DNA of 64,000 bases from Roseovarius sp. MMSF_3350 (GCF_030733425.1 NZ_JASHIZ010000001.1:248001-312000), one strand, 5' to 3'; shown: positions 1 to 9,381, counted from the stretch's first letter. Notes: a model not told the origin generated them from the letters alone. Numbers and translations are program-made.

Positions 1-2640
1 GCCCACGGGGAAGAGCGGATTGCCGCGTTCGTCCATGGCCCAGGCGGCGGCCCAGTCATTGCCGCCGATCACCACGGGCGTCACGTTGTCGTTGAGGTTG
101 CGGAAGGGCATGCCCTCGACCTGTTCGGCGTCCGCTGGCGCGGATTCGACCCAGACGGAGCGGCCGGTGTGGCGGCCGGGGAAATCCTGCAGCAGGTAGA
201 AGGTGCGGGTGAGCACGTGGTCCTCGGGGATGGGTTCCAGCGGGGGGATGTCGAGCGGGCGGGCGAGGCGTTGCAGCTTGCGGCCCGCCGGGGAGGAGGC
301 GCCGAAGCCCGCGACATTGGCGTCGCGCGTGTCGAACAGGATCATGCCGCCGGTGCGCAGGTACTCGTTGAGCTTGACGTAGGCTTCTTCGGACGGGATC
401 GGCTGATCGGGCGAGATGGGCCAGTAGAGGAACGGGTAGACCGAAAGCTCGTCGGTTTCGAGGTTCACGCCGACCGGGTCTGCCGGTTCCACGGAGGTGC
501 GGAAGAAGAGGGTTTCGCCAAGGCCGCGCAAGCCGGCCTGGGCGGCGTTGTCGAGACTGCTGTCGCCGGTGATGATGTGGCCGAGCACGACCTCGGACGC
601 GGCCATGAGGGCCTTTTCGTCGGCCTCGGTCATGGTGTCGTCTTGGGCGTCGGCCACCTGCGGGCCGAGCAGGAGCGCCAGAAGCAGCGCGGACATCGTG
701 GCGCGGGCGGGCAAGAGGCGGCCCGAAAGCGCCAGCGAGGCGAGGATATCGGCCATCAGCAGCAACAGCGCCCCGGCCAGGAGCCAGCCGCCCAGGGCGG
801 TTTCGGGCGGGCGCTCGAGACCGACGACAGAGAGGTCGGCGGGCCAGGTCACCGGGGTGAGCGTGGCGCCTGCGGGCAGGACGTTGAGCGCGAGGCGCTG
901 GTCGGGGCCGTCATAAAGGCCCGGGCGGAAATCTGGGCCGGGAGCATCCTCGACAAAGCGGGTGCCGTCGACACCGGGCAGGTTGCCGGCGTCTTCAAGC
1001 ACACCGAAGCCGGAGAGGACCTGCACCGGTTGCCAGGTGGTGCCTTCAAGCTCGGCCAGATCGGGCAGGGCGAGGCTGGAGGAGATGGCGAGGCGTTCGA
1101 GCATCTGCACGAAGAGGCCCGAGAGCGGAAGGGTGGACCATTCGGCATTGGCGGTGACGTGAAACAGCACGACCTGGCCCGCGCCGATGCGCTTGCGGGT
1201 CACCAGCGGCGTGCCGTCGCTGAGCTGGGCGATGACGCGCTCGGAGAGGGTCGGGTCGGGCTGGGCCATGACCTGGGCGGTGACGGTGACGTCGTCCGGC
1301 ACGTCGAGGCCGAAAAAGGGGCTGGATTCGGGGAAAGACGCCAGTTGCTTGGGTTCGCCCCAGCTCATGGCGCCGCCGACGGAGCGGCCCCCGGCGCGCA
1401 GGCGGACGGGCATCAGCGGGTCTTCGTCGCTGCGCGACACGTCCGAGGCGGCGAGGCGCGGGCCTGCGAACCGCAGGAGCATGCCGCCGCGGTCGGTCCA
1501 GTCGAGCAGGTCGGCCTGTTCGGCGCCCGAGAGCGTGGCGACATCGGCCAGCACCACGACGTCGGGGTTGGCGGGCAGGATGTCCGAAAGGCTGCCATCG
1601 AGCAGGTCGGCGGTGGGTTCGAGTGCCTGTTCAAGGTAGTGGAGCGGGGAGAGCAGTTCGAGGCCTTCGCGGTCTTCGCGGCCGGCGATCAGGGCGACCT
1701 CGCGGCGCTTGAGGCTGTCGTCGGTCAGGGTGACGGCGCCGGCGTGGGACTGGCCGGCGATCTCGAACCGGGTGAGACGGGCGCGGAGTTCTGCGGGGAG
1801 GGAGAGGAGCGTGGTGGCTTCCTTGGTGCCTGCCTCGAACGTCATGTCCTGTGTCGCCAGAAGGCGCTGGGCGCCGGAGGGATCGCGGCCATGCGCCTCG
1901 ACCGTGATGTTGCGGGCGGGGCCGGGATCGGCGCGCGTGGCGGTGAGGCGCAGGGCCTCGTCCTCGACCACAGCCGGGGTCAGGGCGTAGATCGGCACGG
2001 CGCTTTCGTGGATGGTGACGGGGCCACGATCCTGAAGCGCGTCAAGCAGGGTCTGCCGGCCCTCGCGGGCAAGGCCGTCGGAGAACCAGCGGGTTTCGAA
2101 GTTTTCCTCGCCCAAGAGCGTGGCGGCTTCCTCGAAGGCGTCGGGCCGGGGCGACCATGCGGAAGGGGCCAGGCCGGTGAGGCGGGTCCGCCAGGAATCG
2201 GCGGACCTGAAGACCGGGGTTTCGGGGTCCGAAAGTTGCAGGATGCCGACGGGGCGGGCGTTGCGCCCGGCCTCGGCCAGCAGGGAGTCGAGCAGGTCTT
2301 CCTGTGCGGGCCAGTCGCGGGCGCTGGCCCAGCTGGAATCGAGCACGATCAGCATGGGGCCGGTGCGATTGGCCTGGGCCTGGTCCTGCGGGTTGAGGAT
2401 GGGACCGGCGAGGCCGATGATGACGGCGGCGACGGCCAGCATCCGCAGGAGCAGAAGCCACCAGGGCGTGCGGTCCGAGACGCTGTCGTCATCGCGCAGG
2501 CCCAAAAGAAGTGCCACGCCCGGGAAACGGCGGCGGATGGGCGCGGGCGGCACGGCGCGCAGGATCAGCCACAGGATGGGCAGCGCGGCCAGCGCCACCA
2601 GAAGCCAGGGCGTGGCGAAACCGATGGGGCCGATCATCAT
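1..2640 (-). CDS. DUF4159 domain membrane protein with N-terminal BatA-like region (partial, runs off left edge)
   Basis: About 880 codons are visible and the frame is open to base 1, so the C-terminus is missing. The N-terminus has two hydrophobic segments (about residues 5-30 and 65-85), as in BatA/aerotolerance-type membrane proteins. The middle reads as a soluble von Willebrand/gatase-like region. A TM pair near residues 650-700 is followed by a DUF4159-like segment with the FDTRDANVAGFG stretch. ATG at 2640 overlaps the DUF58 stop in an ATGA arrangement, so translation is probably coupled to the MoxR-DUF58 genes upstream. Family context suggests a membrane-anchored partner of a MoxR chaperone module. 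The exact role is unknown. Confidence 0.8.
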   Translation of the reverse strand, partial: MMIGPIGFATPWLLVALAALPILWLILRAVPPAPIRRRFPGVALLLGLRDDDSVSDRTPWWLLLLRMLAVAAVIIGLAGPILNPQDQAQANRTGPMLIVLDSSWASARDWPAQEDLLDSLLAEAGRNARPVGILQLSDPETPVFRSADSWRTRLTGLAPSAWSPRPDAFEEAATLLGEENFETRWFSDGLAREGRQTLLDALQDRGPVTIHESAVPIYALTPAVVEDEALRLTATRADPGPARNITVEAHGRDPSGAQRLLATQDMTFEAGTKEATTLLSLPAELRARLTRFEIAGQSHAGAVTLTDDSLKRREVALIAGREDREGLELLSPLHYLEQALEPTADLLDGSLSDILPANPDVVVLADVATLSGAEQADLLDWTDRGGMLLRFAGPRLAASDVSRSDEDPLMPVRLRAGGRSVGGAMSWGEPKQLASFPESSPFFGLDVPDDVTVTAQVMAQPDPTLSERVIAQLSDGTPLVTRKRIGAGQVVLFHVTANAEWSTLPLSGLFVQMLERLAISSSLALPDLAELEGTTWQPVQVLSGFGVLEDAGNLPGVDGTRFVEDAPGPDFRPGLYDGPDQRLALNVLPAGATLTPVTWPADLSVVGLERPPETALGGWLLAGALLLLMADILASLALSGRLLPARATMSALLLALLLGPQVADAQDDTMTEADEKALMAASEVVLGHIITGDSSLDNAAQAGLRGLGETLFFRTSVEPADPVGVNLETDELSVYPFLYWPISPDQPIPSEEAYVKLNEYLRTGGMILFDTRDANVAGFGASSPAGRKLQRLARPLDIPPLEPIPEDHVLTRTFYLLQDFPGRHTGRSVWVESAPADAEQVEGMPFRNLNDNVTPVVIGGNDWAAAWAMDERGNPLFPVG

Positions 2641-3515
2641 CGTCCGTGTCCCCCGTCGAACGCGTTGTAGAGCCACAGGAGCGCGGATTGAGCGGAATCC
2701 GAGGTGTGGTGCGTGCCGTAGAGCCAGCCGGTGGTGGCGCAGAGGTGGCGCAGGGCGTCCTTGCGGGTGGCGAGGCGTTCAAGGTAGCGGTCTCGCAGTT
2801 CAGACGCCTTGAGCGTTTCGTGCACCATGGTGCCGCCAACCGATTCGAAGATGGTGCGGCCGCGATAGGGAAAGCTTTCCTCGGCCGGGTCGAGGATCTG
2901 GTAGAGCACGCCGCGCACGCCGCGGTCGGCGGCGGCGGTCAGGGCGTTGCGCACCGGGTCGAGATCACCGAGGAAATCCGACAGGAAGAGCGCGCGACCG
3001 TGCGACAGCATCCCGGTCGTCTGGGGCGCGCCATAGTCGTCGGGGCCGTCCTGACCAAGCGCCATGGCGAGGCGTTCGATCTGGGCGTCGCCGCGGCGGG
3101 GGGGCAGGTCGGCGCCCGAGAGGCCGATACGCTCGCCCGCCCGGTTGAGTAGAATCGCGATGGCCAGAGACAGCAGGCGGGCGCGGTCGGCTTTTTGCGG
3201 CAGGCTGTCATCGGAGGCGAAGCGCATGGAGGCGGCGCCGTCGACCCAGAGGGTGACGCTTTGGGCGATCTGCCATTCGCGCTGGCGCAAAAATTGCGTG
3301 TCCGAGCGAGCGGAGCGACGCCAGTCGATATGGCGCAGTTCGTCCCCGGCCTGAACCGGGCGGTATTGCCAGAAATCGTCGCCCATGCCCGCACGGCGGC
3401 GGCCGTGTTCGCCCAGCAGGACGGTCCCCGCCAGATGCTCTGCCCGCGCCAGAAGCGCGGGAAAGCGGGCGGCCTCGGCCTCGGACCGGGCGCGAAGAGG
3501 GGCGATCTGGGTCAA
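2637..3515 (-). CDS. DUF58 domain-containing protein
   Basis: A 292-aa protein with the DUF58 signature region (DDFWQYRPVQAGDELRHIDW, residues about 46-65) and a following RSARSD segment. This is the usual N-terminal half of DUF58/vWA-like proteins that accompany MoxR ATPases. No membrane segment is evident. It starts inside the MoxR stop (4-bp ATGA overlap at 3512-3515) and ends inside the start of the DUF4159 gene, so the three genes form one tightly coupled operon. Function by family: a probable substrate or partner of the MoxR AAA+ chaperone in envelope or metal-centre maturation. The client is unknown. Confidence 0.88.
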   Translation of the reverse strand: MTQIAPLRARSEAEAARFPALLARAEHLAGTVLLGEHGRRRAGMGDDFWQYRPVQAGDELRHIDWRRSARSDTQFLRQREWQIAQSVTLWVDGAASMRFASDDSLPQKADRARLLSLAIAILLNRAGERIGLSGADLPPRRGDAQIERLAMALGQDGPDDYGAPQTTGMLSHGRALFLSDFLGDLDPVRNALTAAADRGVRGVLYQILDPAEESFPYRGRTIFESVGGTMVHETLKASELRDRYLERLATRKDALRHLCATTGWLYGTHHTSDSAQSALLWLYNAFDGGHGR

Positions 3516-4519
3516 GCGGCGGCCTCGGTCCTCGTCACTTGGGCGACGGTGGCGGCGATGAGGTCGTCGAGGTTTTCACCGCGCGCACGGGCGGCGAAGT
3601 TGAGCGCCATGCGGTGGGTCAGGACGGGCTGCGCCATCGCCGCGATATCGTCGGCATCAGGGGCAAGGCGGCCCTGGATCATGGCGCGGGCGCGGACGGT
3701 CAGCATAAGCGCCTGCGCGGCACGGGGGCCGGGACCCCAGGCGACGTTTTCGCGCACCGTTTCGGAGGATGTGGCGTCGTCGGGTCGGAAGGCGCGGACA
3801 AGGTCGATGATCTGTTCCATTACCGCCTCGCCCACGGGCATCCGGCGCAGGAGGGTCTGCGCGGCGATGAGGTCCTCGGCGGTGAAGACCTGATGCGCCA
3901 CATCCTCGGTCGCGCCGGTGGTGGCGAGCAGGATCGCGCGCTCGGTGTCGCGGTCAGGATGGGGCACGTCGATCTGTACGAGGAAGCGGTCAAGCTGGGC
4001 CTCGGGCAGGGGGTAGGTGCCTTCCTGTTCGATGGGGTTCTGCGTTGCCAGCACGTGGAAGGGCGGGGTCAGCGGGCGGTCCTCGCCGGCGACGGAAACC
4101 TGGCGTTCCTGCATCGCCTGCAAGAGCGCGGACTGGGTGCGGGGGCTGGCGCGGTTGATCTCGTCGGCCATCAGAAGCTGGCAGAAGATCGGACCGGGAA
4201 TGAACTTGAACGCGCGGGTGCCGTCGGCGCCGGTTTCCAGCACCTCGGACCCCAGAATGTCGGCGGGCATCAGGTCGGGCGTGAACTGAACCCGGTTCGA
4301 ATCGAGGCCCATGACGACGCTGAGCGTTTCGACCAGACGGGTCTTGCCGAGGCCGGGCAGGCCCACCAGCAGGCCATGCCCGCCGCAGAGCAGCGCCGAG
4401 AGCGACAGGTCGACGACCCGTTCCTGCCCGATGAAGCGGCGGGTGATCGAGGCGCGGGCCTGGGCCAGCTTGTCTTCGAGGGCTTCGATCCCGGCCAGCA
4501 GGTCGGCGTCGTCGGTCAT
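3512..4519 (-). CDS. MoxR family AAA+ ATPase
   Basis: A 335-aa ATPase. Walker A is GLPGLGKT (about residues 55-62), Walker B is LLMADEINRASP, sensor 1 is ATQNPIEQEGTYPLPEAQLD, and the lid domain follows. All are hallmarks of the MoxR clade (AAA_3). It is the first gene of the MoxR-DUF58-DUF4159 operon and is divergent from the DUF1285 gene at 4577, with a 57-bp intergenic region that must hold both promoters. The probable role is ATP-driven remodelling or activation of a client complex together with DUF58. The family assignment is firm and the client is not known. Confidence 0.92.
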   Translation of the reverse strand: MTDDADLLAGIEALEDKLAQARASITRRFIGQERVVDLSLSALLCGGHGLLVGLPGLGKTRLVETLSVVMGLDSNRVQFTPDLMPADILGSEVLETGADGTRAFKFIPGPIFCQLLMADEINRASPRTQSALLQAMQERQVSVAGEDRPLTPPFHVLATQNPIEQEGTYPLPEAQLDRFLVQIDVPHPDRDTERAILLATTGATEDVAHQVFTAEDLIAAQTLLRRMPVGEAVMEQIIDLVRAFRPDDATSSETVRENVAWGPGPRAAQALMLTVRARAMIQGRLAPDADDIAAMAQPVLTHRMALNFAARARGENLDDLIAATVAQVTRTEAAA

Positions 4520-4576
4520 GGCAAAACTCCGGTATGGGCTATATCGCTTGGGTAGAGTGTATCGCGCACAAGCAAA

Positions 4577-5170
4577 ATGGCAAAAGCAATGAGCAATAAA
4601 TCGGTCACAACCCCGTCAGCGGAAAGCCTTGCCGAAACGGCACGCAGGGAAGGCGGCAAGGGCCTGCCACCCGTGCACCTGTGGAACCCGGAGTTTACCG
4701 GCGAGATCGATATGCGGATCGCGCGGGATGGGACATGGTACCACGAAGGCACGGTGATCCAGCGGCAGGGCCTTGTGCGGCTGTTCTCGACCATCCTGAA
4801 GAAGGAGGGCGATCGCTATTTCCTTGTCACGCCGGTGGAAAAGGTCGGCATCGTGGTGGAGGACGCGCCGTTCGTGGCGGTGGATTTCGAGGCGGAAGGC
4901 GAAGGAGCGGCGCAGATGCTGGTCTTCGTGACGAATGTGGAGGACCACGTGCTGGCGGGGGCGGACAACCCCATTCGCGTGGAGCGTGACCCCGACACGG
5001 GAGAGCCGTCACCTTATCTGCACGTGAGGGCGGGGCTTGAGGCGCTTATCGACCGCAAGTCGTTCTACCGGCTGGTGGAATTGGGCGTGCACGAGGATGG
5101 CTGGTTCGGGGTGCGGTCGGACGGGGTGTTCTTTCCGATGATTCCATCAGAAGACCTGCCAGCGGAGTGA
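4577..5170 (+). CDS. DUF1285 domain-containing protein
   Basis: A 197-aa soluble protein with the DUF1285 pattern: PPVHLWNPEFTGEIDMRI near residue 34, then GTWYHEGTVIQRQGLVRLF and RDGDRYFLVTPVEKVGI-like elements. Two ATGs (4577 and 4589) are possible starts; neither has a strong Shine-Dalgarno, and 4577 gives the longer product. It is divergent from the MoxR operon. DUF1285 proteins are small alpha/beta folds of unknown biochemical function, common in alphaproteobacteria. Nothing nearby specifies a role. Confidence 0.85.
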   Translation: MAKAMSNKSVTTPSAESLAETARREGGKGLPPVHLWNPEFTGEIDMRIARDGTWYHEGTVIQRQGLVRLFSTILKKEGDRYFLVTPVEKVGIVVEDAPFVAVDFEAEGEGAAQMLVFVTNVEDHVLAGADNPIRVERDPDTGEPSPYLHVRAGLEALIDRKSFYRLVELGVHEDGWFGVRSDGVFFPMIPSEDLPAE

Positions 5171-5202
5171 GCGCAGGCGGAATTCGCGACGTTACAAGGC
5201 GC

Positions 5203-5230
5203 AAAAAAACCCGATGCGCGGAGCATCAGG
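5203..5230 (-). terminator. Rho-independent terminator of the small lipoprotein transcript
   Basis: On the minus strand CCTGATGC pairs with GCATCGGG (one G-T wobble) around a 5-nt loop and is followed directly by seven T. It lies about 92 bp downstream of the 41-aa lipoprotein stop. This is one of the clearest intrinsic terminators in the window. Confidence 0.85.
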
Positions 5231-5263
5231 CGGATTGGTCGTTTCGGTCATGAAGATGGGTAT

Positions 5264-5308
5264 CCCGGGTCGAAGTGGGCACCCGAAGGTGCCATGCCCC
5301 GACCCGGG
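5264..5308 (-). other. Long 3'-UTR hairpin with UUCG tetraloop
   Basis: The outer arms are CCCGGG...CCCGGG extended to CGACCCGGG. The inner arm is GGCACC-TTCG-GGTGCC when read on the minus strand. It sits between the lipoprotein stop and its terminator, inside the predicted transcript. There is no T-tract, so it is a structured mRNA element (stability or 3'-UTR sRNA) and not a terminator. Confidence 0.6.
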
Positions 5309-5321
5309 AAGACGTCGAAGA

Positions 5322-5447
5322 TTAGTACTTCGTCGTTACGGGCTCAGGCTCAACCGGAACCACGACTTCTTCTTGTTGTTGCTGTGCACAGGCGGCCAGG
5401 CCGACGGTTGCGATGAGAGCAGCAATCATTGCGATCTTGTTTTTCAT
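5322..5447 (-). CDS. Small lipoprotein, 41 aa
   Basis: A 41-residue ORF: a basic start (MKNK), a hydrophobic stretch, lipobox LAAC with the modified Cys at residue 20, then a short Gln/Glu/Val/Pro-rich tail ending TTKY. It has its own parts: AAGGAA ribosome site about 10 nt upstream, a consensus-like promoter at 5479-5508 and an intrinsic terminator at 5203-5230. After signal peptidase II cleavage only about 22 residues would remain, anchored by lipid. It resembles the entericidin size class but is not convincingly homologous. Function unknown. Confidence 0.75.
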   Translation of the reverse strand: MKNKIAMIAALIATVGLAACAQQQQEEVVVPVEPEPVTTKY

Positions 5448-5478
5448 GTGAACAAATTCCTTCCATGTCACGCGCCCG

Positions 5479-5508
5479 ATACTGTGTTTGAACGCGATTT
5501 GTTGTCAA
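5479..5508 (-). promoter_or_regulatory. Sigma70-type promoter of the small lipoprotein
   Basis: On the minus strand a perfect -35 TTGACA (5508-5503) is followed after 18 bp by CAGTAT (5484-5479). A start site near 5472 would give a leader of about 25 nt to the ATG at 5447. Confidence 0.6.
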
Positions 5509-5748
5509 CACAAGAGCTTGCGCAAAAACGCGAATCTCCGGCTGCTATGGCTTCTAGGACAGCATTTTTATCACGTAAACGCCTTTTTGAGCGGGATTCC
5601 GCGATTTTCATCAGGTTTTGCGCTGTTGCAACTGTGTTACTTTTGCAATTCGCCTTTGAAAATCTGCTTTCCCGACGCGGCAATCGCCCTAATGCGCGGG
5701 CGCATGATTCCGGAGCGGCGTGCCTGGTTCCCAGGCGTTTTGCATGTC
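5509..5748. other. Gene-free region between the lipoprotein promoter and polA
   Basis: With the lipoprotein leader, about 300 bp carry no credible gene. Composition is AT-richer than its surroundings. There is a GCCTGG-TTC-CCAGGC hairpin at 5722-5736, just past the polA stop (5749), and a 14-bp palindrome ATGCGC-GG-GCGCAT at 5692-5705. Either may help end polA transcription, but neither has a T-tract in that direction. Confidence 0.5.
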
Positions 5749-8547
5749 TCAGTGCGCTTCGGCCCAGTTGATGCCGAAACCGGCGTCGACCACCAGCGGC
5801 ACGTCAAGATGCAGTGCCGGGCGGGCGGCCTCTTCCATCACCTTACGGGCGGCGTCGATCACCTTGTCTTCGTCACCAGTCGTCACCTCGAACAGCAGTT
5901 CGTCGTGGACCTGGAGCAGCATTTTGCATGGCAGGCCTTCGATGGCGTCGGGCATGCGAATCATCGCGCGGCGGATGATGTCGGCGGCAGTGCCCTGGAT
6001 CGGCGCGTTGATCGCGGCGCGGCGGGCGAACCCGGCCCGGGGACCCTTGGCGCCGATCTCGGGCGTGTGGATCTTGCGGCCGAAAAGGGTCTGGACGTGC
6101 CCGTGCTCCTTGGCGAAGGCGACGGTGTCGTCCATGTAGGTGCGGATGCCCGGGAAGCGTTCGAAATAGCGGTCGATGAAGGCCTGCGCGTCGGCGCGGG
6201 GAATGCGCAGGTTGCGGGCGAGACCGAAGCCGGAGATGCCGTAGATCACGCCGAAATTGATCGCCTTGGCGCGGCGGCGGATCTCGGGCGTCATGTCGTC
6301 CATCGAGACGTCGAACATCTCGCTTGCGGTCATGGCGTGAATGTCCTGACCGTCGCGAAAGGCGTCCTTGAGCGCGGGGATATCAGCGATATGGGCGAGG
6401 ATACGCAACTCGATCTGACTATAGTCGAGGGCGACGAGGGTGTTGCCCTCTTCGGCCACGAAGGCCTCGCGGATGCGGCGGCCTTCCTCGGTGCGGATTG
6501 GGATGTTCTGCAAGTTGGGATCGGTCGAGGCGAGGCGGCCCGTGCTGGCCCCGGTTTGCACGTAGGACGTGTGCACGCGGGCAGTTTCCGGGTCGATATG
6601 GTCTTGCAGCGCGTCTGTATAGGTGGATTTCAGCTTGCTGACCTGGCGCCAATCCATCACGCGGGCGGCAAGGTCGTGTTCGGTGGCCAGATCCTCGAGC
6701 ACATCCGCAGGCGTGGAATACTTGCCATTCTTGCCACGCTTGCCCCCCGGCAACCCCATCTTGTCGAAGAGGATGTCGCCCAATTGCGCCGGGGAGCCGA
6801 CATTGAATTTTTCGCCCGCAAGCTCGTGGATTTCAGCTTCGAGGCCGGCCATTTTCTGGGCGAAGGCGGCGGACATGCGGGACAGCGTGTTCTTGTCGAC
6901 CTTGATGCCGTTGCGTTCCATCTGTGCCAGCACCGGAACAAGCGGGCGTTCGAGCGTCTCGTAGACGGTGGTGACCTTCGCGCGGTGCAGCTGCGGCTTG
7001 AAGCTGTGCCAGAGGCGCAGGGTGACGTCGGCATCCTCGGCGGCGTATTTTACCGCCTCGTCGATCGGCACGCGGTCGAAGGTGATGGCGGCTTTGCCAG
7101 TGCCCAGAAGGCCCTTGATGGGGATGCAGGTATGCGACAGGTAGCGTTCGGCGAGCGTGTCCATGCCGTGCCCATGCATCCCGGAATAGAGCGCGTAGGA
7201 CATGAGCATCGTGTCGTCGATAGGCGCCATGGCGATGCCGCAGCGGGCCAGGATCTTGGTGTCGTATTTCATGTTCTGCCCGATCTTGAGGATCGACGGA
7301 TCCTCGAGCACGGGTTTCAGGGCGTCGAGCGCCTGTTGCATCGGGATCTGCCCGTCGAGCAGCGTATTGGAGCCGAAGAGGTCGTCGGCATTGCCGTCCT
7401 TGTGGCCCAGCGGGATATAGCAGGCTTCGCCCGGGTCGATGGAGAGGCAGATGCCGACAAGATCGGCCTGCATCTCGTTGAGCGAGGTCGTCTCGGTGTC
7501 GATCGCGACATAGCCGCGGGCGGTGATGCGCTCGATCCAGGTTTGCAGCGCGTCCATGTTCGACACACGCTCGTATTTCGAGGGGTCGATGGCGGGCCAG
7601 TCGGGGGCGCTGTCTTCTCCTGTTGCTGGCGCGGCGGGCTCGGGGATGGCGGGGGCCTCGACCTCCAGCGCGTCGGCGATGCGCTTGGTAAGGGTGCGGA
7701 ACTCCATCTCTGTCAGGAAGGCCAGCAGCGTGTCGGGATCGGGGTCGCGCACATCGAGGTCTTCGAGAGTGAAATCAAGCGGGGTGGCGCAGTCGAGCTG
7801 CACGAGCTTCTTGCTGAGTTCGATCTGCTCGCGCTTTTCGATCAGGGTCTCGCGGCGCTTGGGCTGCTTGATCTCGCCAGCGCGGTCGAGAAGTTCCTCG
7901 AGGCTGCCGAATTCGTTTATCAGAAGGGCGGCGGTCTTGATGCCAATGCCGGGGGCGCCGGGAACGTTGTCGACGCTGTCGCCCGCGAGCGCCTGCACGT
8001 CGACGACGCGCTCGGGGCCAACGCCGAATTTTTCCTCGACCCCTTCGCGGTCGATGCGGCGGTTCTTCATCGCGTCGAGCATTTCGACGCCGCCGCCGAC
8101 AAGCTGCATCAGGTCCTTGTCGGAGCTTATGATGGTGACGCGCCCGCCGGCGTCGCGGGCCTGGACGGCAAGGGTGGCGATGATGTCGTCGGCCTCGTAG
8201 CCCTCCATCTCCTTGCAGGCGATGTTGAAGGCCTCGGTGGCGCGGCGGGTGAGGGGTATCTGCGGGCGCAGGTCCTCGGGCATTTCCTCTCGGTTGGCCT
8301 TGTACGCGGCGTACATGTCGTTGCGGAAGGTGTGGCTGCCCTTGTCGAAGATCACCGCGACATGGGTCGGCGCGTCGGCGCCGGTGCTGTCCTCGACATA
8401 TTTCTGAAGCATGTTGCAGAAGCCCGAGACCGCGCCGATGGGCAGACCGTCGGACTTGCGTGTCAGCGGCGGCAGGGCGTGGTAGGCGCGAAAGATGAAG
8501 GCCGACCCGTCGATCAGGTGCAGGTGATGTCCCTTGCCGAATGCCAT
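5749..8547 (-). CDS. polA: DNA polymerase I
   Basis: A 932-aa Pol I with all three domains. The N-terminal 5'-3' exonuclease (about 1-290) starts HLHLIDGSAFIFRAYHALPP. The 3'-5' exonuclease (about 330-520) keeps the DxE motif in AIDTETTSLNEM, so proofreading looks intact. The polymerase domain has motif A LVALDYSQIELRIL, motif B RRAKAINFGVIYGISGFG and motif C LLQVHDELLFEV. I chose ATG 8547, preceded by a GGAAAGG-type site and matching the family N-terminus; an in-frame ATG at 8595 would add 16 residues. Roles are Okazaki fragment processing and repair synthesis. It appears to be a single-gene unit. Confidence 0.97.
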   Translation of the reverse strand: MAFGKGHHLHLIDGSAFIFRAYHALPPLTRKSDGLPIGAVSGFCNMLQKYVEDSTGADAPTHVAVIFDKGSHTFRNDMYAAYKANREEMPEDLRPQIPLTRRATEAFNIACKEMEGYEADDIIATLAVQARDAGGRVTIISSDKDLMQLVGGGVEMLDAMKNRRIDREGVEEKFGVGPERVVDVQALAGDSVDNVPGAPGIGIKTAALLINEFGSLEELLDRAGEIKQPKRRETLIEKREQIELSKKLVQLDCATPLDFTLEDLDVRDPDPDTLLAFLTEMEFRTLTKRIADALEVEAPAIPEPAAPATGEDSAPDWPAIDPSKYERVSNMDALQTWIERITARGYVAIDTETTSLNEMQADLVGICLSIDPGEACYIPLGHKDGNADDLFGSNTLLDGQIPMQQALDALKPVLEDPSILKIGQNMKYDTKILARCGIAMAPIDDTMLMSYALYSGMHGHGMDTLAERYLSHTCIPIKGLLGTGKAAITFDRVPIDEAVKYAAEDADVTLRLWHSFKPQLHRAKVTTVYETLERPLVPVLAQMERNGIKVDKNTLSRMSAAFAQKMAGLEAEIHELAGEKFNVGSPAQLGDILFDKMGLPGGKRGKNGKYSTPADVLEDLATEHDLAARVMDWRQVSKLKSTYTDALQDHIDPETARVHTSYVQTGASTGRLASTDPNLQNIPIRTEEGRRIREAFVAEEGNTLVALDYSQIELRILAHIADIPALKDAFRDGQDIHAMTASEMFDVSMDDMTPEIRRRAKAINFGVIYGISGFGLARNLRIPRADAQAFIDRYFERFPGIRTYMDDTVAFAKEHGHVQTLFGRKIHTPEIGAKGPRAGFARRAAINAPIQGTAADIIRRAMIRMPDAIEGLPCKMLLQVHDELLFEVTTGDEDKVIDAARKVMEEAARPALHLDVPLVVDAGFGINWAEAH

Positions 8548-8625
8548 GTGCCGCGCCTTTCCTTGCTGTCGGGTTACGTATCTCACGCCCGCCATGGCAG
8601 TTCCAGCCTGACTTTTTGCCCGGCG

Positions 8626-9381
8626 TCAGCCGGGATGGAACCAGCGGTGCGAGAGGGTCACGGCATAGGGTGTCGGGGTCCAGGCGCCGAAGGGGATGCC
8701 GGCGTGGCGCAGGGTGCGGGAGACCCAGGTGTTGCAGGTGCGGAAGATGTGGAAGCGGCCTTTTGCTGCAAAGAACAAGTCGGAGTCGGTGAAGCCGGGG
8801 GCCGGGAGAGGCAGGGCGCCGTGGTCAGCGTTCAGTTTCAGCTGTTTCAGGATCGCGTTCAGCAGCGCGGAGTACTGCGCCGGGGTTATCGTCAGGACCG
8901 GGCTGTCGAATTCAACCGGCAGCGGCCCGATCACGTCCGCGCGCAGAACCGCGTCATCGCCGGTGACGGCGCGCCAGAGCGTGGCGGCGGGGACAACGCG
9001 ATAGGGGCCTTGGTGTGTGTAGAACGCGCGGCTGCCCCAGCCGATCGCCAGCCATTCGGCCCGAGGGTCACCGAGGGGCAGGCCGGCCTGTTCGAGGTGA
9101 AAGAACCGGGACCGCGTGCGGGGTGTCAGTGGCAGAAGAAAGTCGTAGTGGATCGGTCCGGCCACGAGACGTATCTCGACCGTGGGGTCGTCGTCGGCCG
9201 GTACCGGTGAGAGTGGGCCAGGGATCAAGGCACCCGGAACGGCGGCAAGGAAATAGAGGAAAATTAGCGCGACGAGCCCGAGCGTGACGTGGACGACGGC
9301 CTTGCCGGCAGTCCGGAATACGTGGCTCAGACCTTGCCCTCGAAATCGCGGTGCACCAGCTTGGCGTCGCAATAGGGGCAT
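8626..9381 (-). CDS. DUF2459 (TIGR02117-type) membrane-anchored protein; start uncertain
   Basis: About 250 aa with one N-terminal membrane segment ([21 protein letters not shown]) and a DUF2459 domain: [43 protein letters not shown] and a C-terminal LSHRWFHPG. The conserved Cys and His residues suggest a papain-like permuted fold, but activity is unproven. The start is a problem: between the zf-CHCC stop (9327) and the membrane segment there is no ATG, GTG or TTG in frame. Either the gene starts inside zf-CHCC (ATG 9381 or 9417) or at the CTG overlapping that stop. Probably co-transcribed with zf-CHCC. Confidence 0.75.
   Translation of the reverse strand: MPLLRRQAGAPRFRGQGLSHVFRTAGKAVVHVTLGLVALIFLYFLAAVPGALIPGPLSPVPADDDPTVEIRLVAGPIHYDFLLPLTPRTRSRFFHLEQAGLPLGDPRAEWLAIGWGSRAFYTHQGPYRVVPAATLWRAVTGDDAVLRADVIGPLPVEFDSPVLTITPAQYSALLNAILKQLKLNADHGALPLPAPGFTDSDLFFAAKGRFHIFRTCNTWVSRTLRHAGIPFGAWTPTPYAVTLSHRWFHPG

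Noticed and set aside
169..2670. 833-codon plus-strand frame at the left edge
   Set aside because: The minus strand encodes the DUF4159 protein with an ATGA-coupled start; the plus frame has low-complexity shadow composition.
5488..9210. 1240-codon plus-strand open frame opposite polA
   Set aside because: It is a GC-bias shadow; polA on the other strand has complete domains and a good start.
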